DNA of 7,179 nucleotides from assembly GCA_016284975.1 (NCBI GenBank), contig JAEEPV010000305.1:1-7179 (forward strand). Reading direction: 5' to 3'. Position 1 is the stretch's first letter; every line of letters starts with the position of its first letter. This DNA is from Solobacterium sp. Lineage in GTDB: Bacteria; Bacillota_I; Bacilli_A; Erysipelotrichales; Erysipelotrichaceae. The notes beneath the pieces were generated by a model. It was given only the letters and a program-made list of their open reading frames with translations. It had not been told where the DNA came from and did not search any database. Positions 1-7,027 of the stretch are shown here, piece after piece. The position numbers and the translations under genes were made by a program.

Positions 1-2430
1 GATCTCAGGAAGAATATCATCATCCGCACCGAACACCTTCACGTAACCGTGCAGAGAATCTGCTTTTGTCACGAGCGGACGGCTGTGTCGGCTGACAAAA
101 ATCTGTGCCCGATATCTGCCGTTTTTCGCTTCCTGTATCAGATTCGCCCCGGCAGAGTTTCCGTCAAATGCAATCAGTGTAGAAGGCCTGCGTTTGAAAA
201 TCTCATACGCAAAACTCTTATATAATCCCTTACCGGTCGGATCAATCGAAACAACGACACCGACCTGGCTTTCAATCAGCTTGTTACGCTCATATGCGCT
301 GATCACTGTCGGAACGATGGCAATCACCGTAAAGCGATCTTTACATTTGTCTGCCAGATATTTTTCATAACCGTTCAGTTTGTCACCAATCACAAAATAA
401 ACTTCTGACGGATCCATTTCCTCGCAAAGACGATCAATCAGTTCCAGAGAGGAAGCCCTGACTTTCGTGGAACGACTGTCATTGTTGAAACTGCCGCCGG
501 CAATAATAATCGGATATTTATCCTGCGGGAATTCTACGATCTGTTTCTTCAGTTCAGCAGTGGACTCGTGCTTGAGGGAAGAACTCAGCAGCACACCGCA
601 ATCCATTCCCATGGATTCGATTCTGTTGTTATAGAACTCCTCAACATCTTTCTTCCCTGCTTCTTTCGCAAAGATTCGTTTTTTCTTTGCGAACGCCTCC
701 ATCCCGGACCGAACGACTTCTGCCTCTTCATTCCGCATCATCAGCATCTCTTCTTCACTAAGATTCAGCATTTTCTCAAGAGAGAGCTGTTCATCAACGG
801 AATCTGTTCCATACAAAGCACCGCCATCCGTCCCCTGCACACAGTAAATCCCTTCGGAAAGGTATTGCTTCAGCGGATGTTTCTTCAGCGAATTCAGATT
901 ATTCAGCCGGACATTGGAAGTGATCTGAAATTCCAGAACCACTTTATTGTCGATGATGTCTTTGATCAGCTTCTTCCCTTTTTTGCTGGAAAGGTTCGCA
1001 GTGTAAAGACCATGTCCGATGCGGACCTGCGGCATTTCCTGTCCGTCCTTCAGTCCGCTTTTGACACATTCGATTGCATTTGCCACATTGTCCCGAAGAC
1101 TGTCATTTTCACCCGCATGGATTCGGATTACAAACGAGGGGACCTCACTGGCCACCGCAGTCAGTTCATGAATAAATGGCTTCATCTCCCGAATATCATT
1201 GATCTCTTCACCGACAATGTCACTGCCTGCCACATATGGATCGGAAGCAATTGCCCGGATCACCTGCAGGTTTTCCTTCAGGTAGTCCGCAGCCGTCACC
1301 TTATCACGAACGATTGTCAGCGGAATTCGGCGTACTGCCGCAAGGAATCGGATCAGTACTCCGGTTTCCTTCATTATTGCCGGCATGACTTCGTGAACTT
1401 CCCTGAGCATATGTGCGGCGCCTTCTCTTTTTACAAGTGTCGTATCAGAAATCTCTGCATAGGAAATACCGCAGGACTGATAAGAGCGTGCAATCCAGAG
1501 AAGCTTGTTTTGAAACAGTGAATTATTCTTATAGACCGAATGCCTGGAATCCTTTTTCATCTGTTTTAAAACAGAAACAATATCGGAATCCTGAATCCGT
1601 TCAATATGTTCCAGCGGATAGACATCATCGGATGCGATTCCCTTTGTGAAAACATAACGGTAAAGATAGACTTTTTCAAGATTGGAAAATACTGCCTGAC
1701 CGTCTTTCATAACGGCAAGAGACACCCGGATCCTTGCGATGTTGTATTCGCTCTCTGCAGGATTTCCTAAGATCAGATCTGCAAAGTTTATAAATGTGTT
1801 GTCATCGATTTTCCGGCTTAGATATTTTCCGCTCAGCGTACTGTCCGCAAACCGTTCTTCCGTTTCCTTCCGCTGTGTTACCAGTTTCTGCATCTGTGAT
1901 TCCGTAAGCCTGAGATTCAGCTTGCGGACATAATAAAGCGGATATCGGATCTGATGGAAAATGCCAAGTGCAATCAGAATATCCGGCGGAAGATTCGCAT
2001 TCATATGGGTATGCAGATCCGAACGGAACTTCAGTTCGGTTTTGATAAACGTCTTAACGATCGTCTGCTTGATATCCAGAGAGTAATGTTTCGTCTGCGA
2101 CATCAGTGTCTTTGATATGGACGGTATTGCCGCCTTCATTTCAACGGTTCCGTCAGGATAGATATTGGCAACTTTGGTATTGCCCATTCGAAACACATAC
2201 ACCAGGCGGTTGTAGGTATCATAATAGCTCGGTACCTGTCCGCTGATATACAGCATTTCATTTTCATCTTTATTCAGCGGAAGATCACAGAGTTTTGCAA
2301 GATTGCGGATCAGATTTCCGGTTCCGTGGTTCGGGGTCCGAAGCGTATAGAAAAGCTTCTCATCCTGAAGGAAGAGGTCAACGATAATATCTTTTTCCTT
2401 ATCCAGATAGAAGCCGCCAAACTGTTTCAT
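1..2430 (-). CDS. Adenosine/AMP deaminase-like metal-dependent hydrolase fused to a C-terminal SLOG/LOG-like Rossmann domain (3' end outside window)
   Basis: An open frame of 810 codons begins at ATG 2430-2428 and has no stop before the left edge, so the C-terminus is missing. Residues 1-130 form a domain I do not recognise. From about 135 the adenosine deaminase (ADA) signature appears in order: H140-T-H142 (metal ligands), G407-E-E, the H438-A-G-E441 motif (metal His and catalytic Glu), IGH473G, T504-S-N, H518-P and T-D535-G-G. In the known family these bind zinc and hydrolytically deaminate adenosine, AMP or N6-methyl-AMP. Two substrate contacts differ: the Asp after the first motif is Asn144, as in ADAL-type enzymes, and the second Asp of the TDD motif is Gly536. 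The stretch between H142 and G407 is about 100 residues longer than in classical ADA. From about residue 638 a Rossmann-like segment follows, with an A-G645-G-S-F loop and D756-G-N-S-A-G, resembling SLOG/LOG nucleotide-binding domains (inference by eye). No Shine-Dalgarno sequence precedes the ATG. It is a separate transcription unit from the genes upstream. The deaminase-like fold is fairly certain; the substrate and role are unknown. Confidence 0.8.
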   Translation of the reverse strand, partial: MKQFGGFYLDKEKDIIVDLFLQDEKLFYTLRTPNHGTGNLIRNLAKLCDLPLNKDENEMLYISGQVPSYYDTYNRLVYVFRMGNTKVANIYPDGTVEMKAAIPSISKTLMSQTKHYSLDIKQTIVKTFIKTELKFRSDLHTHMNANLPPDILIALGIFHQIRYPLYYVRKLNLRLTESQMQKLVTQRKETEERFADSTLSGKYLSRKIDDNTFINFADLILGNPAESEYNIARIRVSLAVMKDGQAVFSNLEKVYLYRYVFTKGIASDDVYPLEHIERIQDSDIVSVLKQMKKDSRHSVYKNNSLFQNKLLWIARSYQSCGISYAEISDTTLVKREGAAHMLREVHEVMPAIMKETGVLIRFLAAVRRIPLTIVRDKVTAADYLKENLQVIRAIASDPYVAGSDIVGEEINDIREMKPFIHELTAVASEVPSFVIRIHAGENDSLRDNVANAIECVKSGLKDGQEMPQVRIGHGLYTANLSSKKGKKLIKDIIDNKVVLEFQITSNVRLNNLNSLKKHPLKQYLSEGIYCVQGTDGGALYGTDSVDEQLSLEKMLNLSEEEMLMMRNEEAEVVRSGMEAFAKKKRIFAKEAGKKDVEEFYNNRIESMGMDCGVLLSSSLKHESTAELKKQIVEFPQDKYPIIIAGGSFNNDSRSTKVRASSLELIDRLCEEMDPSEVYFVIGDKLNGYEKYLADKCKDRFTVIAIVPTVISAYERNKLIESQVGVVVSIDPTGKGLYKSFAYEIFKRRPSTLIAFDGNSAGANLIQEAKNGRYRAQIFVSRHSRPLVTKADSLHGYVKVFGADDDILPEI

Positions 2431-2440
2431 AACATTTCTG

Positions 2441-2457
2441 TTTCAAGAATTATAGCA
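2441..2457 (-). promoter_or_regulatory. Extended -10 promoter for the deaminase-like gene
   Basis: On the minus strand TGCTATAAT occupies 2457-2449, a perfect TATAAT with the TGn extension. No good -35 hexamer lies 17 bases upstream, which is usual for extended -10 promoters. The predicted start at about 2443-2441 would give a leader of only about 11-13 bases before the ATG at 2430. The T of the TG element is the last T of the preceding terminator tract, so terminator and promoter abut. Confidence 0.6.
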
Positions 2458-2485
2458 AAAAACAGCACCGTTTTTTACGATGCTG
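2457..2485 (-). terminator. Intrinsic terminator closing the five-gene unit
   Basis: Reading the minus strand, CAGCATCG (2485-2478) pairs with CGGTGCTG (2470-2463) in an 8-base stem with one G-T wobble and a 7-base loop, followed at once by six T (2462-2457). It starts 6 bases past the stop codon of the HAD gene (2492-2494). This is the classical rho-independent form and separates that unit from the deaminase-like gene. Confidence 0.85.
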
Positions 2486-2491
2486 CAACGA

Positions 2492-3307
2492 TTAGTATAC
2501 TTCAAGCTTATCATTGAGATGCGCAGTCAGAAACTGTACAAACCCGCATTCGTCTACAGAAGGCGCAGTCGCAAACGCAGCTGCCTTTGCATCATCCGTG
2601 CCATTTTCCATTGCCACGCCATAGCGTACATATTCCAACATGGCAACATCATTGGAAGTATCGCCAAATGCCATCATCTCATTTGGAGTGATCTGCATCA
2701 TGGAGCCAATAATCCGGATGCCGACATCCTTAGCAAGCAGTGGATTTGTCAGTTCAAACAAATCAACCGCAGTTTTATAACCATTGAAACGGGGATCCGG
2801 ATGATCTTTCGCAAACTGTTCAACCTTTTCCATATCCTCCGGTCGAACGATAAACATTTCCTTAAGCTCCGGCTTTACCGTCATTGCCCGAATATCTCCT
2901 TCAACACACTGAACCCCGATCCGCCTGGCGACTTCTTTCGTTTCCTTGGTAATTCGGGAAACATAAAGCGTCATACCGTCATAGAGAGTGGGTATGAGAT
3001 TCAGCGGTTCATACAGATCAATAATCTCTTTCAGCACTTCCGGGGAAAGCGCATATGCTTCCTGTCGTTTTCCGCTGGCAATCTCCAGAACTTCCCCGCC
3101 GTTTGAACCGATGATGTAATCACTGACTCCATCCAGTCCCCATCCTTTCAGAAGCGGCAGTACAGAGTCAACTGGTCTTCCGCTGCAGACCGCAAACTTC
3201 ACGCCCTGACCGCGGTAATGCGCAATGGTTTCCGGTATTCTCTTATCACAGCAGTTACTGCCATCAATGATCGTCCCGTCGAGATCACTCGCAATCAGTC
3301 GGATCAT
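2492..3307 (-). CDS. Cof-type HAD-superfamily (subclass IIB) phosphatase
   Basis: This is a predicted cytosolic Mg-dependent phosphatase of 271 residues, the usual Cof/YidA-family length. All four HAD motifs are visible: D8-L-D10-G-T (nucleophile and acid/base Asp), S42-G-R-P, K193 in the NPLLAK segment, and G215-D-T-S-N-D220. The substituted cap domain between motifs II and III, roughly residues 85-185, marks subclass IIB. Family members dephosphorylate sugar phosphates, flavin mononucleotide, pyridoxal phosphate and similar metabolites; the substrate cannot be read from sequence. The ATG at 3307-3305 overlaps the TGA of the upstream patatin gene by four bases, so translation is probably coupled, helped by an AAAAGG site at 3315-3320. 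It is the last gene of the unit, just before the terminator. The K193 context (LLAKDVG) differs slightly from the common G-V-S/D-K-G form. The family is certain, the physiological role is not. Confidence 0.92.
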   Translation of the reverse strand: MIRLIASDLDGTIIDGSNCCDKRIPETIAHYRGQGVKFAVCSGRPVDSVLPLLKGWGLDGVSDYIIGSNGGEVLEIASGKRQEAYALSPEVLKEIIDLYEPLNLIPTLYDGMTLYVSRITKETKEVARRIGVQCVEGDIRAMTVKPELKEMFIVRPEDMEKVEQFAKDHPDPRFNGYKTAVDLFELTNPLLAKDVGIRIIGSMMQITPNEMMAFGDTSNDVAMLEYVRYGVAMENGTDDAKAAAFATAPSVDECGFVQFLTAHLNDKLEVY

Positions 3308-4203
3308 GCGGGAACCTTTTCCTTCTCTTCAATCGGAATATTGGTCAGTGTTCTTCCCAGCAGTTCAAAAATCTCACCTTTTCTGGCTTCCATATCCTGA
3401 TAACCAAGTTCGTAGAGTTCATTGCACTTCTGCGGATCGCCCTTCCAGCGGTTTACCTTGATTGTTCTGGACGGATAGATCATTACAGCCTGTTTTTTCT
3501 CAATCAGATCATTGACGATGCTGATTTGATCATAGTAATTCAGATGGCGAACCTTATAGTCTTTCAGAACACTCGGATAATCCCGATAAATGATGCGCAT
3601 CAGGAACTTAACAAATCCAGATGCCGGGCCGCGCACATAGTCCTTTGGTTTGGTTGTTACAATCAGGGTCTTTGTACATCCCTGCTCAATCGCCCGTTCA
3701 ATCGGAATCATCTTTGTAATGCCGCCGTCAAGCAGCCGATGTCCCTTAAAATCAACAATCGGTGCCGCGACTGGAAGAGAACAGGTTGCCCGCAGCAGTT
3801 CCATGTCTTCATCGAGATCTTCCGTATTGAAGTAGATCGTCTTTCCCAGTTCCAGATCATAACAGCCGATTTCAAAGTCCGGTTTTTCTTCCTTCAGCCG
3901 TTCAAATGAATAGTGTTCCTGTTCGATCAGCACATCGTGAAATAGATGCTTGTACGCAACATAATAGCCTTCCGAAAGGAATGCCTTAATACCGACTACA
4001 TTATCCGCACAGGCGTATTTGCAGGAAATTTTATGAAGCATTTCCTTATCCTTCATCAGATAAACCGCCATATATACTGCGCCACTGGAAACGCCGGCAT
4101 TATAGTTGAAAGTCACTCCCTGATCGATCAGCCAGGCCATTGCCCCGGCCGTATAAGCACCGCGGATTCCTCCGCCTTCCAATACCAGTCCAATCTTTTC
4201 CAT
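3304..4203 (-). CDS. Patatin-like phospholipase (YjjU/RssA-like serine lipid acyl hydrolase)
   Basis: This 299-residue protein is a predicted patatin-fold esterase or phospholipase using a Ser-Asp dyad. The oxyanion-hole motif E9-G-G-G-I-R-G15 is at the N-terminus. The nucleophile elbow is G37-V-S39-S-G41 with S39 as the likely catalytic serine, and the partner Asp is D159 in L-L-D159-G-G. The proline-containing segment S142-L-P-V-A-A-P is also typical of the family. No signal peptide or membrane span is seen, so it should act from the cytosol, perhaps at the inner membrane face. The C-terminal third, after about residue 200, resembles the accessory region of YjjU-type proteins, in which family function is poorly defined. 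It starts 14 bases after the amidase stop with a clear AAGGAG site, and its stop overlaps the HAD start. Beside a cardiolipin synthase, a role in phospholipid turnover is plausible but inferred; the lipid substrate is unknown. Confidence 0.92.
   Translation of the reverse strand: MEKIGLVLEGGGIRGAYTAGAMAWLIDQGVTFNYNAGVSSGAVYMAVYLMKDKEMLHKISCKYACADNVVGIKAFLSEGYYVAYKHLFHDVLIEQEHYSFERLKEEKPDFEIGCYDLELGKTIYFNTEDLDEDMELLRATCSLPVAAPIVDFKGHRLLDGGITKMIPIERAIEQGCTKTLIVTTKPKDYVRGPASGFVKFLMRIIYRDYPSVLKDYKVRHLNYYDQISIVNDLIEKKQAVMIYPSRTIKVNRWKGDPQKCNELYELGYQDMEARKGEIFELLGRTLTNIPIEEKEKVPA
3315..3320 (-). promoter_or_regulatory. Ribosome binding site of the HAD gene
   Basis: AAAAGG on the minus strand lies 7 bases before the ATG at 3307 and inside the 3' end of the patatin gene. 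It supports this start despite the four-base overlap. Confidence 0.5.
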
Positions 4204-4209
4204 CTGAAA

Positions 4210-4215
4210 CTCCTT
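4210..4215 (-). promoter_or_regulatory. Shine-Dalgarno site of the patatin gene
   Basis: AAGGAG on the minus strand lies 6 bases before the ATG at 4203-4201, in the short gap after the amidase stop codon. It is the strongest ribosome site in the window and fixes this start. Confidence 0.75.
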
Positions 4216-4217
4216 AT

Positions 4218-4997
4218 TTATTCTTCTGCTGTATTTTCTGCTGCTTCTGCAGGCAGTGAGAGAATCTGACTGCTCAGCTTATCCTTTGCTTTCTGGATAT
4301 ATGCCTGCCGGATCATTTCATAGAACTCCGGTACTCTGCCTTCGCTCAGCAGACGATGCGGGCATACCTTATCCATGAAATCTGCGTGAAGATGCACATC
4401 TTCAACGCTCAAATCATATGCCACAAGCAGCTCTGCCGCAAGGGAGGCAGTATTCTTAAGCGTTCTGTCAAAATCATTGGAAAGATTAACGCACATTTCA
4501 ATACCTATGCCATTCAGGTTGCCGCCCGGCGATGTACGATTGTCCCCTGCATTCCAGCTGATTTCATTGTCCGGAATATTGTGGTAAATACTGTGGTCAT
4601 CAACTGTATAATGCCAGCCTGTAATATCGCTGGTGTCATTTACCAGCAGGGAATTATGCGCTTCGGAATCCGCACTGGAACTGCGGTTGTCCGTCTCATG
4701 TATAGTCAGATACCGGATCTCCCGTACTTCCCCCGGCCTGCGGGAACCATCCCATGGAATATGGGAATGAACAATTTCAATTCCTCCGGCGGACGGCAGT
4801 TCTATGTTATTTACCCAATACTGAGGCACGGCAAGCGTCCCTTCCGGATCCGCTGCTTCCACCGGATTCGTTTCGGTTTCCGTACCTGCCGTATCACGGT
4901 TGCGCAGGATCATTGCGGCCACAGTCAAACCGGCGATCATCGTCAGAAGAACCGCCAGTATGACAATAACGATTCGTTTTTCTTTCTTCAGTTCCAT
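4218..4997 (-). CDS. Membrane-anchored N-acetylmuramoyl-L-alanine amidase (Amidase_2 family)
   Basis: This 259-residue protein is predicted to cleave the bond between N-acetylmuramic acid and L-alanine in peptidoglycan. A short basic N-terminus (KKEKR) precedes one hydrophobic span, about residues 9-31, with no obvious cleavage site, so it looks like a signal anchor with the enzyme outside the membrane. A Thr/Glu-rich linker runs to about residue 55. The Amidase_2/PGRP-like domain covers about 90-235: Y-L-T-I-H100-E-T, W128-H-Y130-T-V-D-D, IPDNEISWNAGD at 141-152, G163-I-G-I-E-M-C-V-N and H204-A-D-F...K210-V-C212-P. By comparison with T7 lysozyme, H100, H204 and C212 are the zinc ligands, with Y130 and K210 as catalytic helpers. 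The common WHAG motif reads W148-N149-A-G here. Three bases separate it from the cardiolipin synthase stop, and no Shine-Dalgarno site precedes it, so translational coupling is likely. Bacterial cell-wall turnover is the likely role; similar domains also occur in prophage endolysins, but the anchor and neighbours argue against that. Confidence 0.93.
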   Translation of the reverse strand: MELKKEKRIVIVILAVLLTMIAGLTVAAMILRNRDTAGTETETNPVEAADPEGTLAVPQYWVNNIELPSAGGIEIVHSHIPWDGSRRPGEVREIRYLTIHETDNRSSSADSEAHNSLLVNDTSDITGWHYTVDDHSIYHNIPDNEISWNAGDNRTSPGGNLNGIGIEMCVNLSNDFDRTLKNTASLAAELLVAYDLSVEDVHLHADFMDKVCPHRLLSEGRVPEFYEMIRQAYIQKAKDKLSSQILSLPAEAAENTAEE

Positions 4998-5000
4998 AAC

Positions 5001-6536
5001 TTAAAACAGCGGAGCGACCAGTGCCATGATTGCCCGATACAGTCGGACTGCCGGATGGGTCTTCATGCACTCCTCCATTGTAATCTCTTTTGCATTTTTC
5101 AGCCCGTTTTCAAAACTGAGCCGCATTGTCTCTGCCAGTTTTGGACTGCGCATCAGTACTCCATCTTCAAACTGCAGATAATAGCTTCGATAATCCGTAT
5201 TGATCGTACCGATCAGACACATCGAATCATCTGCGACGATATTTTTGCGATGATTGAATCCGGGAATATACTCATAAATCCGGACACCCGCTTCGATCAG
5301 CTTTCGGTAATTGGAACGGGTAATCTGAAAAACAATCTGCTTGTCCGGCATATGCGGCGTCATGATTCGTACATCCGTTCCGTTGCGTGCAGCCAGACAC
5401 AGGGCGCTGATCATATCACTGTTCAATACAAGATACGGCGTATCAATATAAACATACTTCCGGGCACTGCTGACGAGATTCAAATGCACATTAAGGCCGG
5501 CGTCAACCTCATCGGTCGGTGTATCACTGAATGGCTGAAACCAACAGCCAGGCTGATGCTCAACTTCATGACGCTGGATGTATCGAGTATAGTCGATTCC
5601 CTTTTCATCACGGCGAAGAAAGGAGAACATGCCCAGAAACATAATCGTCATACCGGTAACCGCATCCCCTTCAATACGCACTGCCGAATCCCGCCAGTAA
5701 CCGTACGGATGAATCTTGTTAATATATTCGTCTGCGATGTTGACTCCTCCGGTGAACCCAATCTTATTGTCAATAATGCAAAGTTTACGGTGATCCCGAT
5801 TGTTCATCTTGATCAGCAGTGCCGGGCGCATCCGGTTAAACCGATACGTCTCGATTCCAAGCTGATTCAGTGTTTTTTCATAATGGCGCGGCATGCGGGT
5901 ATAACAGCCGAAATCATCATAGACGATCTTGACCTCTACCCCTTCACGAACCTTCTGCTTCAGGATTTCCAGAATCTGATTCCACATAGTTCCGCCGGTC
6001 TGAATAATATAGTACTCCAGAAAAATAAACTGCTTCGCCTGTTTCAAGGCGTCCAGAAGGGCCGGAAGAAATTCTTCTCCGCTTTCATAATAGACAGCAT
6101 CCGTATTCCCATACACCGGATAACCCGAGACCGCAATACCGAAATTAAAATGATGAAAGTTTTCCGGATTTTCTTCCTTCAAAAGGTTTAACGCATCTTC
6201 ATCCTGTGTCAGAAGATCTTTCAGCCGGGAATCCGCTTCGATGGTTCCTTTGGCAAGACGCTTTGGCATTTTACGTCCAAAACACAGAAGAAACAGAAGA
6301 CTTCCCAGTACCGGAAGGGCCAGAATCAGAAAGATCCATGCAATCTTGTACTGACTGTCTTCCTCTTTGTTTACAACATATACCGCAAGGATCCTTGCGA
6401 GGATATCAAACATCGGAATAATGCTGTAATAGAGAGCTGCCCGGTAGATCCATATAAAAAGAAGCGATATCTGCAAAAGTACAAGTATCGCCAGAATAAC
6501 AATTCTGCTGGTCAGTATCTGAATCAGCCGACGCAT
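5001..6536 (-). CDS. cls: Cardiolipin synthase (phospholipase D superfamily)
   Basis: This enzyme joins two phosphatidylglycerol molecules into cardiolipin and glycerol at the membrane. Taking the ATG at 6536-6534, the protein has 511 residues, close to the usual 480-510. Hydrophobic segments lie at about 12-31, 34-55 and 65-85, the last followed by F-G-R-K as in the PLD-nuclease N-terminal region of Cls proteins. Two HKD catalytic motifs are intact: H249-R-K251 with D256, followed by a G-G-V-N-I-A-D-E-Y segment, and H429-R-K431 with D436, followed by the G-T-I-N-T-D-Y-R-S segment. The frame stays open to an ATG at 6686, but those 50 extra residues lie within the acetyltransferase gene and are not hydrophobic, so I reject that start. 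An in-frame ATG at 6554 (adding six residues) is an alternative. The chosen start lies 7 bases after the acetyltransferase stop; no well-placed Shine-Dalgarno site is seen. The amidase follows after 3 bases. Confidence 0.93.
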   Translation of the reverse strand: MRRLIQILTSRIVILAILVLLQISLLFIWIYRAALYYSIIPMFDILARILAVYVVNKEEDSQYKIAWIFLILALPVLGSLLFLLCFGRKMPKRLAKGTIEADSRLKDLLTQDEDALNLLKEENPENFHHFNFGIAVSGYPVYGNTDAVYYESGEEFLPALLDALKQAKQFIFLEYYIIQTGGTMWNQILEILKQKVREGVEVKIVYDDFGCYTRMPRHYEKTLNQLGIETYRFNRMRPALLIKMNNRDHRKLCIIDNKIGFTGGVNIADEYINKIHPYGYWRDSAVRIEGDAVTGMTIMFLGMFSFLRRDEKGIDYTRYIQRHEVEHQPGCWFQPFSDTPTDEVDAGLNVHLNLVSSARKYVYIDTPYLVLNSDMISALCLAARNGTDVRIMTPHMPDKQIVFQITRSNYRKLIEAGVRIYEYIPGFNHRKNIVADDSMCLIGTINTDYRSYYLQFEDGVLMRSPKLAETMRLSFENGLKNAKEITMEECMKTHPAVRLYRAIMALVAPLF

Positions 6537-6543
6537 ATCAATA

Positions 6544-7020
6544 TTATACCGCATGTCCTTGAAGCTCGCGCCGATAGATATGCTTGATCGTCTCGCCTCT
6601 TCGATAGAGCCAGTGATCACTTGGTACCGGTACGGTTTCAAGATACTCGGCACCCAGACGTTCGATTGTCTTGCGGCTTGCTTCATTGTCCGGAGAACAG
6701 GTAATGATCACCCATTCCATTCCCTTCTCCTTTGCGATTTCAAACAGCATTTTACATGCTTCATACGCATAATGATTCCCACGGTAAGGGGAATAGATGT
6801 GATAACCGATATTACCCGCGTAATACATTTCCTGATTATGTCCGACTCTCAGATCACAATAACCGATACGCTGTCTTCCGTTATGAATATAAATGCCATA
6901 GAAAAACGACGGTACGTAGTCGTTAGAGCTGTCCGCTTCCCAGACCTGCTCCTCTGCCAAATCCACTACATCACCGATTATTCGTTTTTCTTTCTGAAAG
7001 AAGCGCTCGAACAGATTCAT
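6544..7020 (-). CDS. GNAT-family N-acetyltransferase
   Basis: This is a predicted cytosolic acetyl-CoA-dependent acetyltransferase of 158 residues, normal for a single GNAT domain. The acetyl-CoA pyrophosphate loop is visible as G72-Y-H-I-Y-S-P-Y-R80-G-N-H-Y-A85, where the second Gly of R-G-x-G-x-A is His83. Downstream, the I-I-T-C-S-P-D-N-E-A-S-R-K-T segment and R-L-G-A-E-Y match the usual beta-4/alpha-4 region (Asn before the S-R-K helix, then L-G-A). The acceptor substrate cannot be read from sequence; family members modify ribosomal protein N-termini, amino acids, polyamines or drugs. I start it at ATG 7020-7018; a TTG directly before it would add one residue. No convincing Shine-Dalgarno sequence is present. 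It appears to be first in the five-gene unit, beginning 34 bases after the T-tract of the upstream terminator, and the cardiolipin synthase follows after 7 bases. Confidence 0.88.
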   Translation of the reverse strand: MNLFERFFQKEKRIIGDVVDLAEEQVWEADSSNDYVPSFFYGIYIHNGRQRIGYCDLRVGHNQEMYYAGNIGYHIYSPYRGNHYAYEACKMLFEIAKEKGMEWVIITCSPDNEASRKTIERLGAEYLETVPVPSDHWLYRRGETIKHIYRRELQGHAV

Positions 7021-7027
7021 CAATTAA

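Noticed and set aside
568..1521. Plus-strand open frame of 317 codons
   Set aside because: It is antisense to the deaminase-like gene, whose frame holds for 810 codons with ordered motifs. The plus-strand product is Cys/His/Phe-rich and domain-free.
1..2430. Full RADAR (RdrA-RdrB) phage-defence system
   Set aside because: The ADA-like gene invites this call, but no RdrA-type ATPase is adjacent on the right, the C-terminal Rossmann-like region is not a typical RdrB feature, and the left neighbour is outside the window. It is kept only as a possibility within the first finding.
2480..3106. Plus-strand open frame of 208 codons
   Set aside because: It is antisense to the HAD phosphatase, which has all four family motifs; no domain is seen in the plus-strand product.
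4218..4997. Prophage endolysin
   Set aside because: The amidase domain could suit a phage lysin, but the protein has an N-terminal membrane anchor and is embedded in a unit of cellular lipid and metabolic genes, with no phage genes nearby.
4356..6191. Plus-strand open frame of 611 codons
   Set aside because: It lies antisense to the cardiolipin synthase and amidase, both of which show intact catalytic motifs. Its translation is rich in His, Cys, Arg and Ile with no recognisable domain, as expected of a shadow frame.
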